A DNA stretch of 64,000 bases from Bacillota bacterium (GTDB lineage Bacteria > Bacillota > Clostridia > Lachnospirales > CAG-274), in the NCBI GenBank assembly GCA_017460805.1, contig JAFUAF010000061.1:62001-126000 (forward strand), in the 5' to 3' direction. Below are positions 53,990 to 62,608 of the stretch, piece after piece (position 1 is the stretch's first letter; every line of letters begins with the position of its first letter). Below the pieces are notes generated by a model. That model was not told the origin of the DNA, made no database searches, and saw only the letters and a list, made by a program, of their open reading frames with translations. The translations under genes and the position numbers were made by a program.

Positions 53990-54597
53990 AATATAAAACA
54001 TACGATGAAAACGAAACGATAGGTTCAATATTTTTCTTTATTTTTTCGACAATTTTACTGATTTTTATAGCAGTATTGTTTGCCGCTATAATTGTAACAC
54101 GAACCAAATATGACCCAATGTGGTACAAGGATGGTATATTCTATTTATTATTCTGGCTTTTTTATTTTGTTGTACAGATGTCTTTTTATAAAAGTTTTAA
54201 AATAACAAGCAGGCGGTTTAAACAGTATAAAAAAATAATCCGTGAAGGCACTCGTTATGATGCTGTTATTACAAAAGCGGAATATATAGAGATGTACAGA
54301 AAAAATCATGCCGATGCGTATTATCTTTACATTGATTTTACGGATGAAAACGGAGTAAAAAAGACGTTTATAACGCCGCCGTATTGGGGCAATGTAAACT
54401 ATTATCTTAAAGACGGGAAATGCTGTGTATATAAGCTTGACGGAAAATATGCAGCTTCGGATTTTTCCGAAAGACCTTTTCTTGATTATTTTAAATTCTT
54501 TCATATAGAAGAGATAATAATGGCAAAAAAGTGCAAAAACAGGGAAGAATTGGAACAAAATACCGAGGGCGAAATACGTATTTACCAAAAAAGATAG
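53986..54597 (+). CDS. Two-helix membrane protein, DUF3592-like
   Basis: A 203-residue protein with two N-terminal helices (about 14-40 and 45-65) and a soluble beta-rich domain (YDAVITKAEYIEMYRK...YYLYIDFTDENGVKKTF) resembling DUF3592. No function is known. It is coupled to the acyltransferase gene by a 4-base overlap and ends at a terminator. Confidence 0.65.
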   Translation: MKYKTYDENETIGSIFFFIFSTILLIFIAVLFAAIIVTRTKYDPMWYKDGIFYLLFWLFYFVVQMSFYKSFKITSRRFKQYKKIIREGTRYDAVITKAEYIEMYRKNHADAYYLYIDFTDENGVKKTFITPPYWGNVNYYLKDGKCCVYKLDGKYAASDFSERPFLDYFKFFHIEEIIMAKKCKNREELEQNTEGEIRIYQKR

Positions 54598-54618
54598 GGA
54601 AATTCTCTCTATCTTTTT
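54588..54618 (+). terminator. Terminator after the DUF3592-like gene
   Basis: AAAAGATAGGGA-aattc-TCTCTATCTTTTT, overlapping the stop codon. Confidence 0.82.
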
Positions 54619-54647
54619 ATTTTTTTATAGCTTATTTAAGAAATATA

Positions 54648-54656
54648 TGATATACT
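54648..54656 (+). promoter_or_regulatory. Possible extended -10 promoter for moxR
   Basis: TGATATACT at 54648-54656 is an extended -10 element; no good -35 element was found. Confidence 0.5.
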
Positions 54657-54687
54657 GTAAATATAAAGAGAAAAGAGGGGGAGAAAT

Positions 54688-55635
54688 ATGACACCTGTTG
54701 AACTTTCAAACAAACTTATTGATAATATAGAAAAAATGATAGTCGGCAAAAGGGATAAGGCGGAACTCGTGGTCACGGCTTTGCTTGCGGGCGGAAATGT
54801 ACTGCTGGAGGATGTACCGGGTACGGGCAAGACTATGCTTGCGCGTTCTCTTGCGGCATCCGTCGGTGTGGATTTCAAACGTATACAGTTTACGCCCGAC
54901 CTGCTGCCCGCAGATTTGACGGGTATTACATATTTCGACCCAAAAACAAGCGATTTTACGTTCAGAAAGGGTGCTGTCTTTACAAATGTACTGCTTGCGG
55001 ACGAGATAAACCGTGCGACACCGAGAACACAGTCTGCGCTTTTGGAGGCTATGGAAGAAAAACAGATAACCATTGACGGTACGACCTATATCCTGCACGA
55101 CCCGTTTTTTGTTATTGCAACACAAAATCCCGTTGAAACGCACGGCACATATCCCCTGCCCGAAGCACAGCTTGACCGATTTATGATAAAAACGGGCATG
55201 GGTTATCCCGAGACCGAGGAATATATCAGCCTTATAGAGACCCACGGCGCGGGCAATGCTCTTTCTTCACTTACGGCCGTATGCACCGCGGAGGATATAA
55301 AAAGCGCAAAAGAGCAGTGCGAAAAGATATATCTGCATAAAGACCTTGCGGCATATATAGTAAACCTTGCAGAAAAAACAAGAACGGCAGAGAGTGTTTT
55401 GCTTGGATTGAGCACAAGAGGCATACTTGCGGCGGTAAGAATGTCAAGGGCGCTTGCCGCGGTCAGAGGCAGAGGATTTGTCACTCCCGACGACATAAAA
55501 TACATATTCCCGTATATTGCCTGCCACAGACTTATTCTTTCGGGCGGCTACAAGCATAAAGCGGGCAGGGCAGAGGAGATAATATCGGGTATTCTTTCGT
55601 CACAGCCTGTTCCGAGCGAGGATTGGTCTGTGTAA
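54688..55635 (+). CDS. MoxR-family AAA+ ATPase
   Basis: A 315-residue AAA+ chaperone-like ATPase. Walker A reads LLEDVPGTGKTMLARSL, Walker B LLADEINRATPRTQSALLEAM, with the sensor ATQNPVETHGTYPLPEAQLDRF. MoxR enzymes act with DUF58 and integrin-type partners on membrane or metal-protein assembly. It is the first of three genes (13 and 19 bases apart), a standard MoxR cluster. Confidence 0.93.
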   Translation: MTPVELSNKLIDNIEKMIVGKRDKAELVVTALLAGGNVLLEDVPGTGKTMLARSLAASVGVDFKRIQFTPDLLPADLTGITYFDPKTSDFTFRKGAVFTNVLLADEINRATPRTQSALLEAMEEKQITIDGTTYILHDPFFVIATQNPVETHGTYPLPEAQLDRFMIKTGMGYPETEEYISLIETHGAGNALSSLTAVCTAEDIKSAKEQCEKIYLHKDLAAYIVNLAEKTRTAESVLLGLSTRGILAAVRMSRALAAVRGRGFVTPDDIKYIFPYIACHRLILSGGYKHKAGRAEEIISGILSSQPVPSEDWSV

Positions 55636-55647
55636 GGGGGCTTTTGT

Positions 55648-56766
55648 TTGGAAATAATCGTAATAATGTTCACGACCCTCTTTTTATATATTTTAGAGGG
55701 CGAACTTTACCGCATATTCTGGAGCAAAGGGCTTGATGCAAAGGTCTGCTTCTCACAGAAAACAGCATTTTGCGGCGATAAATGCACACTTGGCATAGAA
55801 CTTGCCAACCAAAAACTTTTGCCTTTGCCGTGGCTATGGGTCAAGCTTCATGTGAATTCCGCACTAAAATTTGACGGGGCAGATAAAAATACAAATGAAA
55901 ATATGTACTATAATGCGCTTTTTTGCATAATGGGTTGGCAGAGGATAACCCGCCGCCTGTCTTTTACCTGCACAAGGCGCGGTTATTATCCCATACGTTC
56001 GTTTGATGTTATAGGCACAAGTGTTTTGTTCAACGGCAAGCACAATAAAAGCTATGACGGCTGCGCTTTGACCGTATATCCGACACTTGCCGATATTTCG
56101 GGTTTATACGATATGCTTCATAAAATAGAGGGTATGACGGCAAGCACGGGCTTTATAGACCCCGACCCGTTTGAATTTGCGGGTGTGCGTGAATATATGC
56201 CTTATGATAGCCTGAAAGATATTAATTTCAAGGCTTCGGCGCATATGGGGCAGCTGATGTCAAACAAACATGACCCCACGGTAAAGGGGGAGGTCGCAAT
56301 TTTCCTTTGTATGAAACTGCTGAAGCAAAGTTTTGAAACGGAGAGATTTGAATATTCTGTCTCTTTGGCGGCGGCACTTGCGGAATACTATGTTTCCCGG
56401 GGCTTTTCGGTCGCTTTATATTCAAACGGACTTGACGAAGCGGACGGAAACTATATAAATATCCCCGAAGGTACGGGCGGCGGTGTGCTTTCCGATATAT
56501 TTGAAGCACTTGCAAGGGTCAGTTATCTTCATACCGAAGATACGTCCGTGCTTATCCCCGATAACGAGGAAAATGCTATGGCGGTCTTTATTTCGCCGAC
56601 CGTTGATTATCCTATAATAAATTTATACAAAAGTATTGAGGAAAACTATGCCTTTGTAAACTGGCTGTATCCCGTTATGGAATTTGATGCGCCGCTTGCT
56701 GTGCCTCCGACGGAGGATGCTCAGGTAGTGCCTGTGCCTGTGGGATTTTTGAAAAAATATAATTGA
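55648..56766 (+). CDS. DUF58 protein, partner of MoxR
   Basis: A 372-residue membrane-anchored protein with one N-terminal helix (EIIVIMFTTLFLYI) and the DUF58 core GVREYMPYDSLKDINFKASAHMGQL, which includes the family's characteristic basic/aspartate motif. It starts at TTG 55648, about eight bases after an AGGGGG site. Genes of this family accompany moxR as cofactors; the molecular role is unknown. Confidence 0.89.
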   Translation: MEIIVIMFTTLFLYILEGELYRIFWSKGLDAKVCFSQKTAFCGDKCTLGIELANQKLLPLPWLWVKLHVNSALKFDGADKNTNENMYYNALFCIMGWQRITRRLSFTCTRRGYYPIRSFDVIGTSVLFNGKHNKSYDGCALTVYPTLADISGLYDMLHKIEGMTASTGFIDPDPFEFAGVREYMPYDSLKDINFKASAHMGQLMSNKHDPTVKGEVAIFLCMKLLKQSFETERFEYSVSLAAALAEYYVSRGFSVALYSNGLDEADGNYINIPEGTGGGVLSDIFEALARVSYLHTEDTSVLIPDNEENAMAVFISPTVDYPIINLYKSIEENYAFVNWLYPVMEFDAPLAVPPTEDAQVVPVPVGFLKKYN

Positions 56767-56785
56767 CAGATAAGGAGGTGCTTTT

Positions 56786-57925
56786 ATGCCGAATTTGCGA
56801 AAGTTTTTTGAATCAATGGCAGAAGAGGGATTTTATTTCAATATTCTTGCCATACCTTTTGCCACGCTGCTTTGCGTCTTTGACACAAGTATAAAAGCGC
56901 CTTTACTTTTGCTTTTGTTTTTGCTTTTACTGCCTTATCATTATTTTTTGAGAGCTTATGAAAGAAAACTGTCGTTCTTCCTGTTTTTGACTTGGCTTCC
57001 GTGCATATTGGGGCTTTTTACGGCACATCCTATCGTATATACACTTTTTGCGGCTATGCTTTGCTCGCGCTCGGTAAGACGCAGGACAAACGAGGAGAGC
57101 AGGCTGAAACTGAATTTTGAGACACTTTGTTTTCCGCTTGTTATTCTTGCGGCTTTGCATATAGGCTCTGTCTATCTGCGTGTGCCTCAGATAAAAAATT
57201 TTTATCACGGACAAGCTATCGCAGTTTTTCTGCTTGCCATAGTTTATGCGCATTTAAGCGGCATAAACCGCGAGCTTGAGCTTTCATCTGCCGCAACGCT
57301 TCAATCGACAAATGTGATAGCAAATTTTGCGGCAAAATATGTGATCGTATATATAATAGGCTTTTTTATCGTTCTTGCACTTTTTAAAGATGTGCCTTTC
57401 GGCGATATAATACTTGCGATAAGCGGGTTTTTGCTTAAAATGATCGCATCTTTCCTGAGTCTTTTTAAAGGATTGGGCAATGTTTCGGAAGGTTCGGCTT
57501 TCAGAGGAAATTCTCAGCCCGATATTATCCCCGATGATACACCGCCGCCTGTGTGGGCGACTGTGCTTGAAAAAATACTTATCTACGGCTTCAATATCTT
57601 TTTTCTTGCGCTTATAGTGCTGTTTGTTGTATTTTTCTGCCTCAGACTTTATTACGGCTTTTACAGAAAAAATCGTGTGAATACATTTCACCTTGACGAG
57701 GTATCGAGCATAACGCCCGTTAAACCCGTTAAAAAGAAAAAAGGCATCAAGGAGATATCCGACCCGATAAGACGAAAATTTTACAAAACTGTTTTTAAAT
57801 ATGTAAAAAAGAACAAGCTTTCTGCAGCCGATACACCGTGCGAAATGAAAGAAAAACTGAAAGACCGCATTGAAATGACGGAGCTTACGCAAAAATACGA
57901 AGAAGTACGTTATGGTTCGGAATAA
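56786..57925 (+). CDS. Membrane protein with DUF4129-like tail
   Basis: A 379-residue protein with about six to eight helices and a soluble C-terminus. The tail KLSAADTPCEMKEKL...YEEVRYG fits DUF4129, a domain often found at the end of MoxR/DUF58 clusters. No transglutaminase core was seen. Its job with MoxR is unknown. Confidence 0.72.
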   Translation: MPNLRKFFESMAEEGFYFNILAIPFATLLCVFDTSIKAPLLLLLFLLLLPYHYFLRAYERKLSFFLFLTWLPCILGLFTAHPIVYTLFAAMLCSRSVRRRTNEESRLKLNFETLCFPLVILAALHIGSVYLRVPQIKNFYHGQAIAVFLLAIVYAHLSGINRELELSSAATLQSTNVIANFAAKYVIVYIIGFFIVLALFKDVPFGDIILAISGFLLKMIASFLSLFKGLGNVSEGSAFRGNSQPDIIPDDTPPPVWATVLEKILIYGFNIFFLALIVLFVVFFCLRLYYGFYRKNRVNTFHLDEVSSITPVKPVKKKKGIKEISDPIRRKFYKTVFKYVKKNKLSAADTPCEMKEKLKDRIEMTELTQKYEEVRYGSE

Positions 57926-57943
57926 CCAAATAATGTCTTAGTG

Positions 57944-57973
57944 ATTGACATATTTAACCAAAATGTGTTATAA
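57944..57973 (+). promoter_or_regulatory. Promoter of the second ABC pair
   Basis: TTGACA at 57944-57949 and TATAAT at 57968-57973, spacer 18. Confidence 0.82.
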
Positions 57974-58012
57974 TAGATAAGGTAATTTGTTAACTTCTTT
58001 TGAGGTGTAATT

Positions 58013-58816
58013 ATGGCAAACGACAATAACAAGAAAAATACAAAAAAGCCGACCGTGCGCAAGGCTGTGAAAAAGGCTGCGAAGCCCGCTGCTTCAGCCA
58101 CTCCGCAGGGGTTTGACGACGAAATTCTTTTAAGCCTTAAAAACGTAAAAAAACGCTACGGCAATATATACGGGGTAAACGATATTTCCTTTGATATAGA
58201 GCCCGGGCGCATAGTCGCTATACTCGGACCCGACGGCAGCGGAAAAAGTTCTGTTGCGCGTATGATATGCGGTCTTACTCCCGCAAGCAAAGGCGAGATA
58301 AAAATATGCGGTATAAAGCCGTCAAGAAATACAAAACAATATATAAGTTTTCTGCCCGAGATACCTTTTGTAAACGACTATACAAAGGTCTCGACGGTTT
58401 TCCGCAGATATAAGGCTTTTTTCAAGGATTTTGATGCCGAAAAAGCCGAAAAGCTGATAAAATATGCAGGTATAAAAATGAGCGACACATTCGGAAGAAT
58501 GTCTGCGACGACCATGCAAAAGGCGCAGGCGATATTTGTAATGTGCCGCAAAACAAGGCTTTATATCCTTGACGAGCCAATGACACATATAGAGCCAAAG
58601 GCAAGGGATTTTATAGCAAAACTTATATTAAGCAATATGCAGGATGATTCAAGTGTGCTTATCTTCTCACGCATACCAAATGAATTGGAGAAGATAATAG
58701 ACGACGTTATGTTTATACACCGAGGTCAGATAAAGCTTGCTGGCACGGTAGACGAAGTCAAGTCGGAATACGGCAAGGAAGTATCCGCTTTATACAGGGA
58801 GGTATACAAATGCTGA
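58013..58816 (+). CDS. ABC ATPase with degenerate signature and H-loop
   Basis: A 267-residue ATPase. A basic Lys/Ala/Pro tail (about 5-35) comes first. Walker A is GPDGSGKSS and Walker B LYILDEPMTHIEP, but the LSGGQ signature is replaced by RMSATTMQKAQ and the switch histidine by arginine (FSRIPNE). The overall shape is of the YtrB/BcrA class. ATP hydrolysis may be slowed. It overlaps the permease gene by 7 bases. Confidence 0.85.
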   Translation: MANDNNKKNTKKPTVRKAVKKAAKPAASATPQGFDDEILLSLKNVKKRYGNIYGVNDISFDIEPGRIVAILGPDGSGKSSVARMICGLTPASKGEIKICGIKPSRNTKQYISFLPEIPFVNDYTKVSTVFRRYKAFFKDFDAEKAEKLIKYAGIKMSDTFGRMSATTMQKAQAIFVMCRKTRLYILDEPMTHIEPKARDFIAKLILSNMQDDSSVLIFSRIPNELEKIIDDVMFIHRGQIKLAGTVDEVKSEYGKEVSALYREVYKC

Positions 58817-59622
58817 AATTTTTGACATTATTTATCAAAGACTTCTGTCGGGTGTTTGTACGAAGCCTTGTATATGTGCTTATTGCTGTTATAGTTTCTA
58901 CAGCTACCAGCTATGTATGGAGCGATGATTTTGCATCAAAATTCCCCATACAAGTCGCATACAGACTTAATGCGATACGTTATTGCAGTGTCGGCATCTG
59001 GGGCATTTTGGTGATGTTTGCGGCTGTTATGGTCGTTGTTACGGCGTGCCAATGGTTTGGCGAGGATATACTAACAAACCGCAGCTATCTTAACCATATG
59101 CTTCCGATATATACATGGGAACTGGTTTTAAGCAAAGCACTTGCCGGACTTGCTGTTTTATGCGTAACGGCTCTTATACTTACTTACGATGTCTTAAGAG
59201 TCTCCGACAGCATAAGTATTGTGGGCGATATGCTTGGCATTATCCCCGACCTTTCAAAATCCGACGGTCTTGATTTTGATCTGACTATGTTTATAAAACT
59301 TGGTGTATATTTCGTGCTGATGTTTTGCCTTTATATTATGGCAACGGCATTTATGTCGCTTTCGCTAGGACAGCTTGTTTCGCGCGGTATAGGCAGAAGC
59401 GTGCTTATATTTATCGGTTTTTTTGCACTTGTATTTATAAGTATGTTTGTCCTTTTGACCGTGGTAAAAGCCGCAGGCATAACACTTTCATTCAGCAGTA
59501 TACAAAGTATTTTCGATACGGCGGAGAATACACTTAAATGTATAGGCAATACAAATCTTGTACTTTCCGTCTTATTTATGACGGGTGCAAGCCTTATACT
59601 GACCTATAGACTTAATGTATAA
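58810..59622 (+). CDS. ABC transporter permease (ABC-2 type)
   Basis: A 270-residue protein with six hydrophobic helices, arranged like ABC-2 permeases; no signature closer than family level is seen. It is coupled to the ATPase gene upstream. Cargo unknown. Confidence 0.75.
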   Translation: MLKFLTLFIKDFCRVFVRSLVYVLIAVIVSTATSYVWSDDFASKFPIQVAYRLNAIRYCSVGIWGILVMFAAVMVVVTACQWFGEDILTNRSYLNHMLPIYTWELVLSKALAGLAVLCVTALILTYDVLRVSDSISIVGDMLGIIPDLSKSDGLDFDLTMFIKLGVYFVLMFCLYIMATAFMSLSLGQLVSRGIGRSVLIFIGFFALVFISMFVLLTVVKAAGITLSFSSIQSIFDTAENTLKCIGNTNLVLSVLFMTGASLILTYRLNV

Positions 59623-59667
59623 AAATATAAATAACGTAAAATCAATAACATAAGGAGGCGTGTTAAA

Positions 59668-59850
59668 ATGACATACGCAAGAACAAGAAAACATTATCGT
59701 GCAGCAAAAAAAGAGATCGAGCAGAACCCCGCAAACGGTGTTTTTATCCCCAACAAGGATAAGAGCAAAGTTGCCGCAGCAGCAGGTGCAGCAGGTGTGA
59801 TAATCTTTATTATGGGCTTGCTTATCGGTCTTGTAGCAGGTGACAACTAA
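59668..59850 (+). CDS. 60-residue membrane mini-protein
   Basis: A basic N-terminus (YARTRKHYRAAKKE) followed by one helix (about 36-57, AAAAGAAGVIIFIMGLLIGLV). A TAAGGAGG site and a terminator right after its stop support it as a real gene. It lies 45 bases after the permease, so it may belong to the ABC unit. No family recognised. Confidence 0.72.
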   Translation: MTYARTRKHYRAAKKEIEQNPANGVFIPNKDKSKVAAAAGAAGVIIFIMGLLIGLVAGDN

Positions 59851-59854
59851 AAAA

Positions 59855-59884
59855 TGCCGCAGTTTTATACTGCGGTTTTTATTT
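59855..59884 (+). terminator. Terminator after the mini-protein
   Basis: CCGCAG-ttttata-CTGCGG then TTTTTATTTT. Confidence 0.92.
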
Positions 59885-59888
59885 TGCG

Positions 59889-59918
59889 CAAAAAAAGACG
59901 GATGGAAAGCCACCCGCC
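59889..59918 (-). terminator. Terminator of the minus-strand P-loop gene
   Basis: On the minus strand GGCGGGTGG-cttt-CCATCCGTC (two wobbles), followed by TTTTTTT. Confidence 0.85.
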
Positions 59919-59935
59919 TTTGGTATGTATAGTAA

Positions 59936-60349
59936 TCAGATAAGAAGATCCTTTAATTCTTCGGGGATCTTCTTTTCATCGGTATTTGCTGCGATAATAA
60001 AGTCCACGGAATATTTTTCGCTCATGGCTTTAAGTTTTGCTGCAAGTTTGATGATATCATCGCCCTCAAGGTTCTTAACAATTTTGAAAAGACCGTCGAT
60101 AAACACCTTTTCGATGTCGCTGTCCTGAGAAAAGATACCGTAAATAAAGCCTACAAGCTCTCTGTAGTTGGAAAGCGGATACTCGGAAGTATCAACAAAA
60201 CGTATATCATGGGATATATCATAAGTATGTCTGCTGTCATCGTCGATATAGACGATATGTCCGTTAGCGGACTTCATAGCCGTATTAGCCATGTCAATAA
60301 GTTTTTTTGTCTTACCTTCACCTTTTTCACCTGCGAGAATCTGAACCAT
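59936..60349 (-). CDS. Small P-loop ATPase-like protein
   Basis: A 137-residue protein with Walker A GEKGEGKT near residue 7 and a Walker-B-like KVFIDGLFK. No other domain is present; the size and loop recall conserved, uncharacterised Firmicute P-loop proteins. GGAGGAG precedes the start. Divergently transcribed from the topoisomerase gene with 280 bases between. Function unknown. Confidence 0.78.
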   Translation of the reverse strand: MVQILAGEKGEGKTKKLIDMANTAMKSANGHIVYIDDDSRHTYDISHDIRFVDTSEYPLSNYRELVGFIYGIFSQDSDIEKVFIDGLFKIVKNLEGDDIIKLAAKLKAMSEKYSVDFIIAANTDEKKIPEELKDLLI

Positions 60350-60629
60350 AAAAATCTCCTCCTTTTGGTTATTTGCGCTTATTAGGTGAGCGCGCTTTAA
60401 TTTATAACATTAAAAATATATGTATAAATATAGTCTATTTATTATATTCGCTGTTAAGTCTTGATTTCCTTTTATTTTTTTATAAATTTTGTAATTTTTT
60501 TGAAATATAAAATCACTTGACAAATTTTATCAAAATGGTTAGGATATATAAGTGTGGAATACTATATAGAGCGATCTTTGTTAATATAATAACTAAATAT
60601 ACCAAATTTAATTCAGGGGGAACATTGAA
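60350..60629. other. Divergent intergenic region, no gene
   Basis: AT-rich region between the P-loop gene and the topoisomerase gene. It holds only the promoter at 60517-60545. A 78-codon frame on the minus strand covers part of it and the topoisomerase start; it is regarded as spurious. Confidence 0.6.
60517..60545 (+). promoter_or_regulatory. Promoter of the topoisomerase gene
   Basis: TTGACA at 60517-60522 and TAGGAT at 60540-60545, spacer 17. Confidence 0.68.
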
Positions 60630-62606
60630 TTGGAACAGAAAAATAATCAGTACGGCAACGAGAGCATAACATCTCTTAAAGGTGCCGACAGAGTAAGGCT
60701 GAGACCTGCCGTTATATTCGGTTCGGACGGTCTGGAGGGCTGTGAACATTCCGTTTTTGAGATACTTTCAAACGCCATTGACGAGGCGAGAGAAGGTTTT
60801 GGCGATAAAATAGAGATAGTAATGGGCAGCGACGGCTCGGTCACGGTATGCGACCACGGCCGCGGTATACCCGTTGACTACAATACAAAGGAAGAAAAAT
60901 ACAACTGGGAGCTTTTATTCTGTGAGTTATATGCAGGCGGCAAATACCTTAACAATGCAGGCGATAACTACGAATTCAGCCTTGGTCTTAACGGTCTCGG
61001 CCTTTGCGCAACTCAGTACAGCAGCGAATATATGTATGTTACGATATACCGTGACGGTTTTAAATACGAGCTGGAGTTTTACAAGGGCGAAAACGTGGGC
61101 GGACTGAAAAAAGAGCCTACCAAGGTCAAAACTACGGGTACGACTATCCGCTGGAAGCCCGACCGTGATGTTTTTACCGATATAGATATCCCCGTTGACT
61201 ATTTTAAAGAGATACTTAAAAGACAGTGTATAGTAAATGCGGGTCTGACATTCGATCTCTATGACGAAAAAACGGATGAACATTTTGTGTACTGCTATGA
61301 AAACGGCATCCGCGATTATATAGCGGAAATAAGCGAGGGCAAAGGCATTACCGATCCCGTTTATCTTCAGAACGAGACTATGGGCCGGGACAGAGAGGAC
61401 AAAGAGGACTACAAACTCAAATATGAGATGTCTTTCTGTTTTAATAACGAGATAAACCTTATGGAGTATTATCATAACTCCAGTTTCCTCGAACACGGCG
61501 GCTCACCCGATAAGGCGGTGCGTTCTGCCTTTGTTTCGGCGATAGACAAGTATCTTAAAGACAACAATCTTTATAAAAAAGACGAGAAAAAGATAACTTT
61601 CTCCGATGTTGAGGATAGTCTTATAATAGTAATAAACTCATTTTCAACTGTTACAAGCTACGAAAACCAGACTAAAAAGTCCATTACAAATAAATTTATC
61701 CAGGATAATATGACCGACTTTTTAAAAAGCCGTCTGGAAATATATTTTATTGAAAATAAGGCTGATGCGGACAAGATAGCAAATCAGGTCATTATCAATA
61801 AAAGGAGCCGTGAAACAGCCGAAAAAACGCGTGTGAACATCAAGAAAAAGCTTACGGGCACTCTTGATATGAATAACCGTGTTGAAAAATTTGTAAACTG
61901 CCGCACAAAAGACGTTACAAGGCGCGAACTGTATATAGTGGAGGGTGATTCCGCTCTCGGCAGCTGTGTGCTTGGACGCGATGCTGAATTTCAGGGCATT
62001 ATGCCTATCCGCGGCAAAATTCTTAACTGCCTTAAGGCAAGCTATGAAAAGATATTCAACAGCGATATCATAACAGACCTTTTAAAGGTGCTCGGCTGCG
62101 GTGTGGAGCTTAAAACAAAACACAATAAAGACCTTAACAGTTTTGATATCAACAATCTGCGCTGGAACAAGATAATTATATGTACAGATGCCGACGTTGA
62201 TGGTTTTCAGATAAGAACGCTTGTTCTGACTATGATTTACAGGCTTGCTCCTACGCTTATAAAAGAAAAGAAAGTTTTTATAGCAGAATCTCCGCTCTAT
62301 GAGATAACCTGCGGCAAAAACACCTACTTTGCGTATACCGAAAAGGAAAAAGCCGATATCCTCAATAAAATAGGGGAGAAGAAGTATCATATCCAGCGCT
62401 CCAAAGGTCTTGGCGAAAACGAGCCCGAAATGATGTGGCAGACCACCATGAACCCCGAGACCCGCCGCCTTGTGCTTGTTATGCCCGAAGAAGCCGAAAA
62501 GACTTCCGTTGTTTTTGATATGCTTCTCGGTGACGACCTGAAAGGCAGAAAACAGCATATTGAAACAGACGGCTATAAATATATCGACCTTACGGAGCTG
62601 AGTTGA
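60630..62606 (+). CDS. Divergent GyrB/ParE-type topoisomerase subunit
   Basis: A 658-residue type IIA topoisomerase ATPase subunit. The GHKL ATPase has FEILSNAIDEA (ordinary enzymes have D where S is), DHGRGIPVD and LGLNGLGLCATQYS instead of the usual GGLHGVGVSVV. The transducer has the QTK loop (ENQTKKS). The TOPRIM domain keeps EGDSALGSC and DADVDGFQIRTL (H to Q after DVDG). The catalytic and metal acids are there, so activity is likely, but the gene is not beside a gyrA/parC partner and the start is TTG 60630. Probably a specialised paralog. Confidence 0.83.
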   Translation: MEQKNNQYGNESITSLKGADRVRLRPAVIFGSDGLEGCEHSVFEILSNAIDEAREGFGDKIEIVMGSDGSVTVCDHGRGIPVDYNTKEEKYNWELLFCELYAGGKYLNNAGDNYEFSLGLNGLGLCATQYSSEYMYVTIYRDGFKYELEFYKGENVGGLKKEPTKVKTTGTTIRWKPDRDVFTDIDIPVDYFKEILKRQCIVNAGLTFDLYDEKTDEHFVYCYENGIRDYIAEISEGKGITDPVYLQNETMGRDREDKEDYKLKYEMSFCFNNEINLMEYYHNSSFLEHGGSPDKAVRSAFVSAIDKYLKDNNLYKKDEKKITFSDVEDSLIIVINSFSTVTSYENQTKKSITNKFIQDNMTDFLKSRLEIYFIENKADADKIANQVIINKRSRETAEKTRVNIKKKLTGTLDMNNRVEKFVNCRTKDVTRRELYIVEGDSALGSCVLGRDAEFQGIMPIRGKILNCLKASYEKIFNSDIITDLLKVLGCGVELKTKHNKDLNSFDINNLRWNKIIICTDADVDGFQIRTLVLTMIYRLAPTLIKEKKVFIAESPLYEITCGKNTYFAYTEKEKADILNKIGEKKYHIQRSKGLGENEPEMMWQTTMNPETRRLVLVMPEEAEKTSVVFDMLLGDDLKGRKQHIETDGYKYIDLTELS

Positions 62607-62608
62607 TA

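Noticed and set aside
60350-60629. Replication origin next to a gyrB-like gene
   Set aside because: No dnaA, dnaN or recF nearby and no DnaA-box cluster seen; the gyrB-like gene is a divergent paralog.
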